Positions 25,426 through 33,980 of a DNA stretch of 64,000 bases are shown one piece after another. Source of the DNA: Streptomyces virginiae (GTDB taxonomy: Bacteria; Actinomycetota; Actinomycetes; Streptomycetales; Streptomycetaceae). The notes beneath the pieces were generated by a model. It was not told where the DNA came from. It did no database searches and was given only the letters and a program-made list of their open reading frames with translations. The stretch lies in assembly GCF_000720455.1 (NCBI RefSeq), contig NZ_JOAK01000017.1:62001-126000 (forward strand), in the 5' to 3' direction. A program made the position numbers and the translations under genes. The stretch's first letter is position 1. Each line of letters opens with the position of its first letter.

Positions 25426-25830
25426 TCAGGCCGCCGAGGAGGACAGCCGGGAACGCAGCAGGCGCGCCAGGGCGTCCGCGAACTCCACCGGGTCCACCGG
25501 AAGGGTCACGGCGGCGTCGGCACGGCTCCAGGTGGCCAGCCAGGCGTCCTGGGGACGCCCCATCAGCAGCAGCACCGGGGGACACCGGAAGATCTCGTCC
25601 TTGATCTGCCGGCACACACCCATGCCGCCGGCCGGAACCGCCTCGCCGTCCAGCACGCACACGTCGATGCCGCCGGCGTCCAGCTCCGACAGGACCGCCG
25701 GCAGGGTCGCGCACTCCAGGAACTCCACCGGCGGCAGATCCGCGGCGGGACGGCGGCCCGCCGCCAGTCTCACCTGCTCCCGGGTGCCCGCGTCGTCGCT
25801 GTAGACCAGAACCCGCGCAGTCGCCCGCAT
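25426..25830 (-). CDS. Stand-alone degenerate receiver-domain protein
   Basis: The 134-residue protein looks like a CheY-type receiver with no output domain. It keeps the acidic pair (VYSDDAG) and an Asp at the phospho-acceptor position (DVCVLDGEAV), but the position of the conserved Lys-Pro pair reads TLPVDP, so the lysine is lost. It may be a pseudo-receiver that works by protein contact (inference). GGAGG lies 6-7 nt before ATG 25830. It diverges from ctaE, which suggests but does not prove a link to respiration. Confidence 0.7.
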   Translation of the reverse strand: MRATARVLVYSDDAGTREQVRLAAGRRPAADLPPVEFLECATLPAVLSELDAGGIDVCVLDGEAVPAGGMGVCRQIKDEIFRCPPVLLLMGRPQDAWLATWSRADAAVTLPVDPVEFADALARLLRSRLSSSAA

Positions 25831-26018
25831 TTCGATCCTCCACGTGTCCCATGAATCACGTTGATGTTGCGCGGGATGCTACTCCTCCCACCGCCCCGTC
25901 AACATCGGTTCGGACATGTGCACGGGGCCGTTCGGAGAGGTGATCTGATGGGCCGTTCGGGCCTTGCACACGCCCCTGACACTCCGAACGGCACCCCCCG
26001 GGGTGAGGGCGGGATAAG

Positions 26019-26039
26019 CGACCGACATAATGTCGGTCG
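26019..26039 (+). promoter_or_regulatory. Perfect 21-bp palindrome over the ctaE start
   Basis: CGACCGACAT and ATGTCGGTCG flank a central A. The right arm contains the annotated ATG (26030-26032). CATAAT inside it (26026-26031) is a good -10 box for a leaderless start at GTG 26039. A protein bound here would block both transcription and translation start of ctaE-qcrCAB. Confidence 0.6.
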
Positions 26040-26650
26040 TGGCGACAGCAACGACAGTAGATACCGGGCACGCGCACCCGACGGTCAACCGGCCGAACCT
26101 CGTCAGCGTCGGAACCATCATCTGGTTGAGTTCCGAGCTGATGTTCTTCGCGGCCCTCTTCGCGATGTACTTCACCCTGCGATCCGTGACAGGTCCCGAG
26201 TACTGGACAGAGCAGGCCTCGGCCTTGAATCTGCCCTTCTCGGCGACGAACACGACGATCCTGGTGCTTTCCTCCCTCACCTGCCAGCTCGGCGTATTCG
26301 CCGCGGAGCGCGGTGACGTGAAGAAGCTCCGGACGTGGTTCATCATCACGTTCGTCATGGGTGCGATCTTCATTGGCGGCCAGGTGTTCGAGTACACCGA
26401 GCTGGTCAAGCACGAGGGCATGAGCCTCTCGTCCGGTCCGTACGGCTCGGTCTTCTACCTGACCACCGGCTTCCACGGTCTGCACGTGACGGGCGGTCTC
26501 ATCGCCTTCCTGCTGGTCCTCGGCCGGACGTACGCGGCCAAGAGGTTCACCCACGAACAGGCCACGTCGGCCATCGTCGTGTCCTACTACTGGCACTTCG
26601 TCGATGTCGTCTGGATCGGCCTCTTCGCCACGATCTACCTGATCAAGTAG
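26030..26650 (+). CDS. ctaE: Cytochrome c oxidase subunit III
   Basis: Subunit III of the aa3 oxidase (206 aa) has five to seven hydrophobic segments and family blocks [37 protein letters not shown] and [15 protein letters not shown]. It is separated from ctaCDF and heads the qcrCAB operon, the arrangement also seen in M. tuberculosis. ATG 26030 is the conventional start but has no ribosome site; GTG 26039, 7 nt after CATAAT, is a leaderless alternative that removes three residues. A 21-bp palindrome covers this region. Confidence 0.95.
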   Translation: MSVVATATTVDTGHAHPTVNRPNLVSVGTIIWLSSELMFFAALFAMYFTLRSVTGPEYWTEQASALNLPFSATNTTILVLSSLTCQLGVFAAERGDVKKLRTWFIITFVMGAIFIGGQVFEYTELVKHEGMSLSSGPYGSVFYLTTGFHGLHVTGGLIAFLLVLGRTYAAKRFTHEQATSAIVVSYYWHFVDVVWIGLFATIYLIK

Positions 26651-26726
26651 CGAACACGTCACCGGGTCCGACCCGGCACTCCATCCAGACACACCGACGC
26701 AGAAGATCCTGACACCGGGGTAATCC

Positions 26727-27536
26727 GTGAAAAAGCTCTCCGCACGACGACGCCATCCGCTGGCGGCGGTCGTCGTTCTACTCCTCGCGCTGGCGGCCAC
26801 TGGGGGGCTGTACGCCGCCTTTGCTCCCGCGGGCAAGGCGCAGGCCGATGAAACCGCCCAGTCCCTCGCCATCGAGGAGGGCAAGAAGCTCTACGCCGTG
26901 GGTTGCGCAAGCTGCCACGGAACCGGCGGTCAGGGTTCCTCTGACGGCCCGAGCCTGGTCGGCGTCGGCTCCGCGGCCGTCGACTTCCAGGTGAGCACGG
27001 GCCGCATGCCCGCCCAGCAGCCCGGCGCCCAGGTGCCGAAGAAGCCGGTCATCTACACCCAGGCGCAGATCGACCAGCTGGCCGCGTACATCGCCTCCCT
27101 CGGTGCCGGCCCGATCACGCCGACCGAGAAGCAGTACGACCCGGCTGACGCCGACATCGCCAACGGTGGTGAGCTGTTCCGCAACAACTGCGCGCAGTGC
27201 CACAACTTCACCGGTGAAGGCGGCGCGCTGACCAACGGCAAGTACGCCCCCAACCTTGAGGACGTCTCGCCGAAGCACATCTACGAGGCCATGCAGACCG
27301 GCCCGCAGAACATGCCCTCCTTCCCCGACAGCACCATGCCGGAGAAGCAGAAGAAGGACATCATCGCGTACCTCCAGAACGTGAACGGTGAGAAGTCGAC
27401 CAACCCCGGTGGTCTCAAGCTCGGTGGCCTCGGCCCCGTCTCCGAGGGTCTGTTCGGCTGGATCTTCGCTCTGGGTGCGCTGATCGCTGTCGCCGTCTGG
27501 GTCGCGGCCCACACCGCTAAGGCCAAGAAGTCATGA
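26727..27536 (+). CDS. qcrC: Diheme cytochrome c subunit of the bcc complex
   Basis: QcrC passes electrons from the Rieske protein straight to the aa3 oxidase in actinobacteria, which lack soluble cytochrome c. The 269-residue product has an N-terminal signal anchor, two heme c motifs (CASCH and CAQCH), each with a downstream Met ligand candidate, and a C-terminal membrane helix (FGWIFALGALIAVAVWVAA). The start is GTG 26727. qcrA overlaps its stop (ATGA). Confidence 0.97.
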   Translation: MKKLSARRRHPLAAVVVLLLALAATGGLYAAFAPAGKAQADETAQSLAIEEGKKLYAVGCASCHGTGGQGSSDGPSLVGVGSAAVDFQVSTGRMPAQQPGAQVPKKPVIYTQAQIDQLAAYIASLGAGPITPTEKQYDPADADIANGGELFRNNCAQCHNFTGEGGALTNGKYAPNLEDVSPKHIYEAMQTGPQNMPSFPDSTMPEKQKKDIIAYLQNVNGEKSTNPGGLKLGGLGPVSEGLFGWIFALGALIAVAVWVAAHTAKAKKS

Positions 27537-28591
27537 GTAGCCAAGAGATTCCCGAAGAGAAGCACCTGCCGAGCGAGCAGGGCGACGCCCACCACGGTGG
27601 CGTAGCAGTGGCGGACGACCCGTTCGCCGACCCGGGCCTGCCGGTCCACAAGCCGCGCATCCAGGACATCGACGAGCGTGCGGCGAAGCGTTCCGAGCGC
27701 ACCGTCGCCATGCTGTTCACGCTGTCGATGCTGGCCACGATCGGCTTCATCGCCTCGTACGTGATCTTCCCGGTCGACAAGATCGTCTTCATCTTCCCGC
27801 TCGGGAAGGTCAGCGCGCTCAACTTCGCCCTGGGTATGACGCTGGGCACGGCCCTCTTCTGCATCGGCGCGGGCGCGGTCCACTGGGCCCGCACCCTGAT
27901 GTCCGACGTCGAGGTCGCCGACGACCGCCACGAGATCGCCGCTCCGCCGGAGGTCAAGGCGAAGGTCCTCCAGGACTTCGCCGACGGTGCGAACGAGTCC
28001 GGCATCGGCCGCCGGCCGCTGATCCGCAACACGATGCTGGGCGCGCTGGCCATGCTGCCGCTCTCCGCCGTCGTGATCATGCGCGACCTGGGCCCGCTGC
28101 CCGAGGAAAAGCTGCGCCACACCATGTGGGCCAAGGGCAAGCTGCTCATCAACCAGAACACGATGGAGCCGCTGCGTCCCGAGGACGTGCTCGTCGGTTC
28201 GCTGACGTTCGCCATGCCCGAGGGCCTGGACGAGCACCAGCACGACTTCCAGACGCAGATCGCCAAGGCCGCCCTGATGATCGTCCGCATCCAGCCGGAC
28301 GACATCAAGGACAAGCAGGAACTCGAGTGGTCCCACGACGGGATCGTGGCCTACTCGAAGATCTGCACCCACGTCGGCTGCCCGATCAGCCTGTACGAGC
28401 AGCAGACGCACCACGTGCTCTGCCCGTGCCACCAGTCCACCTTCGACCTCTCCGACGGCGCCCGCGTCATCTTCGGCCCGGCCGGGCACGCCCTTCCGCA
28501 GCTGCGGATCGGCGTGAATGACGAAGGCTTCCTCGAAGCGCTCGGCGACTTCGAAGAGCCCGTCGGTCCTGCATTCTGGGAGCGCGGATGA
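27533..28591 (+). CDS. qcrA: Rieske iron-sulfur subunit of the bcc complex
   Basis: The 352-residue product has a hydrophilic N-terminus of ~55 residues and three membrane helices (two near residues 60-120 and one at ~165-185), which is the actinobacterial three-helix form and differs from the usual single helix. The C-terminal Rieske domain has CTHVGC and CPCHQS, giving two Cys and two His for the [2Fe-2S] cluster. ATG 27533 overlaps the qcrC stop, and the qcrB start overlaps the qcrA stop, so the three are coupled. Confidence 0.97.
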   Translation: MSSQEIPEEKHLPSEQGDAHHGGVAVADDPFADPGLPVHKPRIQDIDERAAKRSERTVAMLFTLSMLATIGFIASYVIFPVDKIVFIFPLGKVSALNFALGMTLGTALFCIGAGAVHWARTLMSDVEVADDRHEIAAPPEVKAKVLQDFADGANESGIGRRPLIRNTMLGALAMLPLSAVVIMRDLGPLPEEKLRHTMWAKGKLLINQNTMEPLRPEDVLVGSLTFAMPEGLDEHQHDFQTQIAKAALMIVRIQPDDIKDKQELEWSHDGIVAYSKICTHVGCPISLYEQQTHHVLCPCHQSTFDLSDGARVIFGPAGHALPQLRIGVNDEGFLEALGDFEEPVGPAFWERG

Positions 28592-30216
28592 GCACCGCCA
28601 CTGACACCAAGGCGCGCAAAGCGCCGGCCGGAGAGCGCGTAGCGGACTGGGCGGACGGCCGCCTGGGCATCTACAGCCTCGCCAAGGCCAACATGCGCAA
28701 GATCTTCCCGGACCACTGGTCCTTCATGCTCGGTGAGATCTGCCTCTACAGCTTCATCATCATCATCCTCACGGGTGTGTACCTGACGCTGTTCTTCCAC
28801 CCGAGCATGAACGAGGTGGAGTACCACGGCTCGTACGTGCCGATGCAGGGCGTGCTGATGTCCGAGGCCTTCGCCTCGACGCTCGACATCAGCTTCGACG
28901 TCCGCGGTGGTCTGCTGATCCGCCAGATCCACCACTGGGCGGCGCTGATCTTCGTCGCGGCGATGATCGTGCACATGATGCGCGTCTTCTTCACCGGCGC
29001 GTTCCGCAAGCCGCGCGAGGTCAACTGGATCTTCGGCTTCCTGCTGCTGGTCCTCGGCATGTTCACCGGCTTCACCGGTTACTCGCTGCCGGACGACCTG
29101 CTCTCGGGTACCGGTGTCCGCTTCATGCAGGGCGCCATCCTGTCCGTCCCGGTCGTCGGCACGTACCTGTCGATGTTCCTGTTCGGCGGGGAGTTCCCGG
29201 GCGGCGACTTCGTCGCGCGCTTCTACTCGGTGCACATCCTGCTGCTGCCCGGCATCATGATGGGCCTCCTCGTGGCCCACCTGATCCTGGTCTTCTACCA
29301 CAAGCACACCCAGTACGCGGGCCCCGGCAAGACGAACAACAACGTCGTCGGCATGCCGCTGCTGCCGGTCTACATGGCCAAGGCCGGAGGCTTCTTCTTC
29401 CTGGTCTTCGGTGTCATCGCGGTCGTCGCCGCCGTCGCCTCGATCAACCCGATCTGGGCCCTCGGCCCGTACCGCCCGGACCACGTGTCCACCGGTGCGC
29501 AGCCCGACTGGTACATGGGTATGCCGGAAGGCCTGATCCGTGCCATGCCCGGCTGGGAGATCAACCTGTGGGGCCACACGCTCGTCCTGGGCGTGTTCAT
29601 CCCGCTGCTGCTCTTCCCGCTGGTGCTCGGTTCGATCGCCGTCTGGCCGTTCATCGAGTCCTGGGTCACCGGCGACAAGCGCGAGCACCACATCCTGGAC
29701 CGCCCGCGCAACGTCCCGACCCGTACGGCCTTCGGTGTCGCCTGGATCGCGGAGTACATCGTGCTCCTCATCGGCGGCGGCAACGACATGTTCGCCCAGT
29801 ACTTCCACCTGTCGATCAACTCGATCACGTGGTTCGTCCGGATCGGCTTCTTCGTCGTCCCGGTCCTCGCCTTCATCGTCACCAAGCGGATCTGCCTCGG
29901 CCTCCAGCGCCGGGACCACGACAAGGTGCTGCACGGTCGCGAGACCGGCATCATCAAGCGTCTGCCGCACGGTGAGTTCGTCGAGGTCCACGAGCCGCTC
30001 CCGCAGGGCACGCTGCACACCCTCACCGCGCACGAGCAGTACAAGCCGATCGAGATCGGCCCGACGGTCGACGAGAACGGTGTCGAGCGCAAGGTGAAGG
30101 CCACCGAGAAGCTGCGCGCGAAGCTCAGCAAGGGCTTCTACGCCGAGGGCAACCAGATTCCGAAGCCCACGGTGGAGGAGTACAAGGAGATCCAGTCCGG
30201 CCACGGCCACCACTGA
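28588..30216 (+). CDS. qcrB: Cytochrome b subunit of the bcc complex
   Basis: QcrB holds two b hemes and the quinol sites. The 542-residue product has eight or nine membrane helices. Heme ligands are seen in helix 2 (RQIHHWAAL and IVHMMRVF) and helix 4 (YSVHILLLPG and LLVAHLILVF). The quinol-oxidation motif is PDWY (in AQPDWYMGMPEG), the actinobacterial variant of PEWY. A C-terminal extension of about 120 residues is hydrophilic and charged. A strong terminator follows the gene. Confidence 0.97.
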   Translation: MSTATDTKARKAPAGERVADWADGRLGIYSLAKANMRKIFPDHWSFMLGEICLYSFIIIILTGVYLTLFFHPSMNEVEYHGSYVPMQGVLMSEAFASTLDISFDVRGGLLIRQIHHWAALIFVAAMIVHMMRVFFTGAFRKPREVNWIFGFLLLVLGMFTGFTGYSLPDDLLSGTGVRFMQGAILSVPVVGTYLSMFLFGGEFPGGDFVARFYSVHILLLPGIMMGLLVAHLILVFYHKHTQYAGPGKTNNNVVGMPLLPVYMAKAGGFFFLVFGVIAVVAAVASINPIWALGPYRPDHVSTGAQPDWYMGMPEGLIRAMPGWEINLWGHTLVLGVFIPLLLFPLVLGSIAVWPFIESWVTGDKREHHILDRPRNVPTRTAFGVAWIAEYIVLLIGGGNDMFAQYFHLSINSITWFVRIGFFVVPVLAFIVTKRICLGLQRRDHDKVLHGRETGIIKRLPHGEFVEVHEPLPQGTLHTLTAHEQYKPIEIGPTVDENGVERKVKATEKLRAKLSKGFYAEGNQIPKPTVEEYKEIQSGHGHH

Positions 30217-30273
30217 TCTCCCGCACCACCGCATGAGGGACTGATTTCGGTCAGTCCTGGTGTCGCCACGGCG

Positions 30274-30304
30274 AGAGCCCCGTCCAGTGTCTGGACGGGG
30301 CTCT
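30274..30304 (+). terminator. Terminator of ctaE-qcrCAB
   Basis: AGAGCCCCGTCCAG and its complement form a 14-bp perfect stem with a TGT loop, followed by TTG. Confidence 0.88.
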
Positions 30305-30324
30305 TTGCCGTAACCGGGGCTGGA

Positions 30325-30330
30325 TAGGCT
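30325..30330 (+). promoter_or_regulatory. Probable -10 box of trpD
   Basis: TAGGCT lies about 50 nt before the trpD start and after the qcrB terminator, so trpD has its own promoter. Confidence 0.4.
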
Positions 30331-30380
30331 GATCTCCGACCCATTCGACGTGGAACCCCCATCAACAGCAGGAGCGGACC

Positions 30381-31445
30381 ATGAACGTTGCGACCCCGGC
30401 AGGCGGCGACAGCGTGGCGGCCCGTGGTTGGCCGGGCGTCCTCGACGCCCTGCTGACCGGCCAGGACCTCAGCGCCGACGACACCGCCTGGGCCATGGAC
30501 CGGATCATGCGCGGGGAGGCCACCGACGCCCAGATCGCCGGCTTCGTGGTCGCCCTGCGCGCCAAGGGGGAGACGGTCGCGGAGATCAACGGCCTGGTGC
30601 GGGCCATGTACGGGCACGCCAACCTCATCGAGGTGCCCGGCCGCACCGTCGACATCGTCGGCACCGGCGGCGACGGGGCCAAGACGGTCAACATCTCCAC
30701 GATGTCGGCGGTCGTGGTGGCCGGCACCGGCGCCAAGGTCGTCAAGCACGGCAACCGGGCCGCGTCCTCCGCGAGCGGCTCCTCCGACGTCCTGGAGAAG
30801 CTCGGCGTCAACCTCGACCTGAGCACCGCCCGGGTCGTCGAGGTCGCCGAGGAGGCCGGCATCACCTTCTGCTTCGCGGTCAAGTTCCACCCCTCCCTGC
30901 GGCACGTCGCGGGAGCCCGCCGCGAACTGGGCATCCGGACCACCTTCAACATCCTCGGCCCGCTGACCAACCCGGCCCGCGTCCGCGCCCAGGCCACGGG
31001 CGTGGCCGACCCCCGGATGGCCCCCATCGTGGCGGGCGTGCTCGCCGAGCGCGGCTCCTCCGCGCTCGTCTTCCGGGGCGACGACGGCCTCGACGAACTG
31101 ACCACCACGGCGACCTCGCGCGTCTGGTGGGTCCGCGACGGGAAGGTCACCGAGCAGTCCTTCGACCCGCGCGACGTCGGCATCTCCCTCGTCGACGTCT
31201 CCGCACTGGCCGGCGGGGACCCCTCGTACAACGCCGACGTGGCCCGCCGCCTGCTGGCCGGCGAGACCGGCCCCGTGCGCGAGGCCGTGCTCCTGAACTC
31301 GGCTGCGGCCCTCGTCGCCCTCGACCCGGGCACGGGCACCCTGGAGGAGCAGATCGCGGCCGGCATCACCCGTGCGGCCGAGTCCATCGACTCCGGTGCC
31401 GCCCGGGCCGCCCTGGAGCGCTGGGTGACGGCCAGCAACGCCTGA
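30381..31445 (+). CDS. trpD: Anthranilate phosphoribosyltransferase TrpD
   Basis: TrpD joins anthranilate to PRPP in tryptophan synthesis. The 354-residue product has the PRPP motif [19 protein letters not shown], the [21 protein letters not shown] block, the anthranilate-site residues in [19 protein letters not shown] and [10 protein letters not shown], and [14 protein letters not shown] lies 6 nt before ATG 30381. It stands apart from other trp genes but in the same window as a Trp-attenuated anthranilate synthase (57.6-59.7 kb); mycobacteria also keep trpD beside ctaE. Confidence 0.96.
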   Translation: MNVATPAGGDSVAARGWPGVLDALLTGQDLSADDTAWAMDRIMRGEATDAQIAGFVVALRAKGETVAEINGLVRAMYGHANLIEVPGRTVDIVGTGGDGAKTVNISTMSAVVVAGTGAKVVKHGNRAASSASGSSDVLEKLGVNLDLSTARVVEVAEEAGITFCFAVKFHPSLRHVAGARRELGIRTTFNILGPLTNPARVRAQATGVADPRMAPIVAGVLAERGSSALVFRGDDGLDELTTTATSRVWWVRDGKVTEQSFDPRDVGISLVDVSALAGGDPSYNADVARRLLAGETGPVREAVLLNSAAALVALDPGTGTLEEQIAAGITRAAESIDSGAARAALERWVTASNA

Positions 31446-31465
31446 CCCGGCACACGTTTCGCGCC

Positions 31466-31496
31466 AGACCCCGGTCCGCCATTCGGACCGGGGTCT
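31466..31496 (+). terminator. Terminator of trpD
   Basis: AGACCCCGGTCCG and CGGACCGGGGTCT form a perfect 13-bp stem with a 5-nt loop, followed by TGTG. Confidence 0.85.
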
Positions 31497-31529
31497 TGTG
31501 CGCGGCGGATCTTGTGGCAGGATGCTGAC

Positions 31530-31645
31530 CAGGTCACGAGTGACAGCGTTTAGGCCCCGGCTTGCTGTCCGGCAACCCTCCTTCCGTGGCGGGGTGCCCC
31601 GGGTGATGACCAGGTCGTAGGCAGCAAGGCCTACGGCAAGCGCGG
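31530..31645 (+). ncRNA. SAM-IV-type S-adenosylmethionine riboswitch
   Basis: The stretch matches the SAM-I/SAM-IV core: GGTCACGAGTG at 31532, GGCTTGCTGTCCGGCAACC near 31558-31576, CGGGGTGCCCCGGGTGATGA near 31590 and a closing ATGACC at 31606 that pairs with GGTCA. The following CGTAGGC/GCCTACG stem (about 31616-31636) and the linker fit the extra SAM-IV helix and pseudoknot. The class call is from memory of the consensus; a covariance-model search would decide it. It precedes a cysteine desulfurase-like gene, which fits sulfur control. Confidence 0.85.
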
Positions 31646-31648
31646 ATC

Positions 31649-31679
31649 CCTCGACACCAGGGGTCCTGGTCTCTCGAGG
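31649..31679 (+). promoter_or_regulatory. Expression-platform hairpin of the SAM riboswitch
   Basis: CCTCGA (31649-31654) pairs with TCGAGG (31674-31679), with ACCAGG/CCTGGT inside. The right arm covers GAGGAG (31676-31681), the ribosome site of the six-codon ORF at 31690. GCGTTTTCC follows, so weak termination is also possible. Confidence 0.65.
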
Positions 31680-31689
31680 AGCGTTTTCC

Positions 31690-31710
31690 GTGAGCAAGCG
31701 AATGCGATAG
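31690..31710 (+). CDS. Six-codon upstream ORF (MSKRMR)
   Basis: GTG AGC AAG CGA ATG CGA TAG has GAGGAG 8 nt upstream, an excellent ribosome site. It ends 160 nt before the desulfurase-like gene. Because the riboswitch hairpin buries this ribosome site, SAM level may decide whether the short peptide is translated. A chance ORF is possible, but the ribosome site is far better than chance. Confidence 0.5.
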   Translation: MSKRMR

Positions 31711-31870
31711 GGCGACTGACGCCCCAACTTCACCCCCTCGGACCAGGGTCACTTCCGCGTACCCCGACAGTCCGGTCCGAGGACCCTCCCGTACCCCGGA
31801 CGGCCGCACCGCCGTACCCGCGTACGGGCACACCGAAGCCATTCCGCCCTGCCTGCCGGGAGATACCGCC

Positions 31871-33283
31871 ATGTCCGCATCCCTGAACGCCGTCGCCACT
31901 GTCGCCACCGCCACCACCGCCGCCCAGGACCCCGCCTGTGCCGAGCCGCTCGCCGTCCTCGGCCGCGACGTCACCGTCCCGCTCGTCACCGGCGGCGAGG
32001 TCACCTACGCGGCCCTCGACTACGCGGCCAGCGCCCCCGCCCTCCAGCGCGTCTGGGACGACGTGGCCGCCTACGCCCCGTACTACGGCAGCGTCCACCG
32101 CGGCGCCGGCTACCTCTCGCAGCTCTCCACCGACCTGTTCGAGCAGAGCCGGGTCACGGTCGCCGAGTTCCTCGACTGCCGCCCCGCCGACCAGGTCGTC
32201 TTCACCCGCTCCACCACCGACTCCCTGAACCTGCTCGCCGCGGTGCTCCCCGCCGGCTGCCAGGTCTTCGTCTTCGAGACCGAGCACCACGCCTCGCTCC
32301 TGCCGTGGACGAACGCGCAGGTCACCTACCTCGACGCGCCGCGCACCCCGGACGAGGCCGTCGCCATCCTGGAGCGGGCGCTCGCCGACCGCGACCCCTA
32401 CGGTCCGGCGCTCGTGTGCGTCACCGGCGCGTCCAACGTCACCGGCGAGCTGTGGCCGGTGAAGGAACTCGCCGCCGCCGCGCACGCCCACGGCGCGCGG
32501 ATCGTGCTGGACGCCGCCCAGCTGGCCCCGCACCACCCCGTCTCCGTGCGGGACCTCGACGTCGACTGGGTCGCCTTCTCCGGGCACAAGCTGTACGCGC
32601 CCTTCGGCTCGGGCGTCCTGGCCGGCCGCGCCGACTGGCTCCAGGAAGCCGATCCGTACCTGGCGGGCGGCGGGGCCTCCCGTAAGGTCTCCCGCCGCGA
32701 GGACGGCGGCGTCGACGTCGAATGGCACACCACGGCCGCCCGCCACGAGGCCGGCTCCCCGAACGTCATCGGCGTCTACTCCATCGCCTCCGCCTGCCGG
32801 GCCCTGACCGAGGCGGGCTTCGAGACCCTGGTGGCGCGCGAGCAGCGGCTCGTGGCCCGGGTCCGCGAGGGCCTCGCCGACGTCCCGGCCGTACGGGTCC
32901 TGTCCCTCTTCGGGGACGACGCCCCGCGGGTCGGCGTCATCTCCTTCGTCGTGGACGGCTGGAACAGCTCCCACTTCGCCGCCGCGCTCTCTGCCGAGTA
33001 CGGGATCGGCGTACGGGACGGCCTGTTCTGCGCCCACCCGCTGGTGCGGACCCTGCTGGGCAGCGAGCCGCAGGCCCAGGGCGAGTGCGGGGCCCCCGAG
33101 GCCGCCCCGGGCGAGCGCTCCCTCAACGCCATCCGCGTCAGCTTCGGCGCCGGCACCCCGGACGAGCACGTGGACCGCTTCCTCGGCGCGGTCCGGGAGC
33201 TGGTCGCGGACGGCGCGAAGTGGCAGTACCGCACGGAGGAAGGCCGCTGCGTCCCGCTCCGCGGGGCGTCCGCCCGGGCGTAA
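31871..33283 (+). CDS. Class V aminotransferase / cysteine desulfurase-like protein under a SAM riboswitch
   Basis: The 470-residue product is a SufS/CsdA-like PLP protein: ALDYAASAPALQRVWD, FTRSTTDSLNLLA, TEHHASLLPW, the GASNVTGELWPV block, DAAQLAPH, the PLP lysine in FSGHKLYAPFG and a Cys in VRDGLFCAHPLV at the active-cysteine position of group II desulfurases. It probably draws sulfur from cysteine or a related amino acid; the exact substrate is unknown. No suf genes are adjacent. GGGAG lies 8 nt before ATG 31871. The SAM riboswitch about 200 nt upstream indicates repression when methionine/SAM is plentiful. Confidence 0.85.
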   Translation: MSASLNAVATVATATTAAQDPACAEPLAVLGRDVTVPLVTGGEVTYAALDYAASAPALQRVWDDVAAYAPYYGSVHRGAGYLSQLSTDLFEQSRVTVAEFLDCRPADQVVFTRSTTDSLNLLAAVLPAGCQVFVFETEHHASLLPWTNAQVTYLDAPRTPDEAVAILERALADRDPYGPALVCVTGASNVTGELWPVKELAAAAHAHGARIVLDAAQLAPHHPVSVRDLDVDWVAFSGHKLYAPFGSGVLAGRADWLQEADPYLAGGGASRKVSRREDGGVDVEWHTTAARHEAGSPNVIGVYSIASACRALTEAGFETLVAREQRLVARVREGLADVPAVRVLSLFGDDAPRVGVISFVVDGWNSSHFAAALSAEYGIGVRDGLFCAHPLVRTLLGSEPQAQGECGAPEAAPGERSLNAIRVSFGAGTPDEHVDRFLGAVRELVADGAKWQYRTEEGRCVPLRGASARA

Positions 33284-33288
33284 CCCCT

Positions 33289-33493
33289 GCCCTGCGGGCT
33301 TGCTCGGCGGTGTACGGCTCGTGCCGGTCGGGGTGCTTGCCGGTGTGGGGTGGTGCCCGTCCCCTGCGGGGTGCTCGGCGGTGTGCGGCCCGGGCCCGTA
33401 GGGGTGCTTGCCGGTGCCCTGCGGGCTTGCCCGGCGGTGTACGGCCCGGGCCCGTCGGGGTGCTTGTCGGTGTGCCGGTGTGGGGTGGTGCCC
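33289..33493 (+). repeat. Three degenerate tandem repeats in the 33.3-33.9 kb gene-free block
   Basis: Units begin at about 33291, 33363 and 33417 (72, 55 and 76 nt). Each holds CCTGCGGG, then a CTCGGCGGTGTACGG-like stretch, then GGGGTGCTTGCCGGTG. No credible gene lies in 33284-33980; frames across it are open only because of GC bias and have no ribosome sites or domains. Confidence 0.75.
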
Positions 33494-33502
33494 CGCAGGA
33501 GG

Positions 33503-33798
33503 GTCTCCTCGGCTCGGCGCGTTCGGGCATGTCGCGGCTGTGCCCGGTGGTCGCGCCTCGTCCTGCGGGGACCCTCCTACGTGTCCCCACCCCACCGCCC
33601 GCTTCGGCAGCAATCCGGGATCCCGTTGGGTTCCACCCCCCTGCCGACTCCGGCAGTGCCGGGGATCCCGTTGGGGTCTCCGGCCCATGCGGCTTCGCGG
33701 GTGGAGGGGAGGGGGGGCGGGGTGGGGTGTCCCCGCAGGACGAGCGCGCGACCACCGGGTACGACCGAGACCGCTCGAACGCGCCGAGCCGAGGAGAC
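33503..33798. repeat. Long imperfect inverted repeat (70-nt arms)
   Basis: Left arm 33503-33572 is largely complementary to right arm 33729-33798; near-perfect blocks include CTCCTCGGCTCGGCGCGTTC and CCCGGTGGTCGCGC with their complements in the right arm. The pairing extends outwards in weaker form: GCCGTACACCGCCG at 33852 is the complement of the tandem-unit core at 33306. The 156-nt loop holds two copies of GGGATCCCGTTGGG (33617 and 33662) and a small CTGCCG/CGGCAG hairpin. Confidence 0.75.
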
Positions 33799-33897
33799 AC
33801 CCCACCCCGGCCCCCCGCACCGACCGCACCGACCCCGGCCACGCCGAAGCGAGCCGTACACCGCCGAGCCGCTCGCAGAGCAGGCCGCACCATTCCA

Positions 33898-33927
33898 GCC
33901 CCGCCGGCGTTTGAGGCGCGGGTCCGG
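33898..33927 (+). repeat. REP-like element copy
   Basis: The core AGCCCCGCCGGCGTTTGAGG matches the copy at 19140, followed by CGCGGGTCCGGG. It closes the repeat block on the right. Confidence 0.75.
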
Positions 33928-33980
33928 GCACAGCCCGGCTAACGGCGCGAGCAGCGCACCAGACCGCGCCGGAGCCGGCG

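Noticed and set aside
25831..26029. Rex-type operator upstream of ctaE
   Set aside because: No TTGTGAA-N4-TTCACAA-like site is present; the palindrome found has a different sequence.
32722..33942. Open frames running from the desulfurase-like gene through the repeat block
   Set aside because: They are Arg/Pro/Gly-rich in every frame, lack starts with ribosome sites and cross the tandem and inverted repeats.
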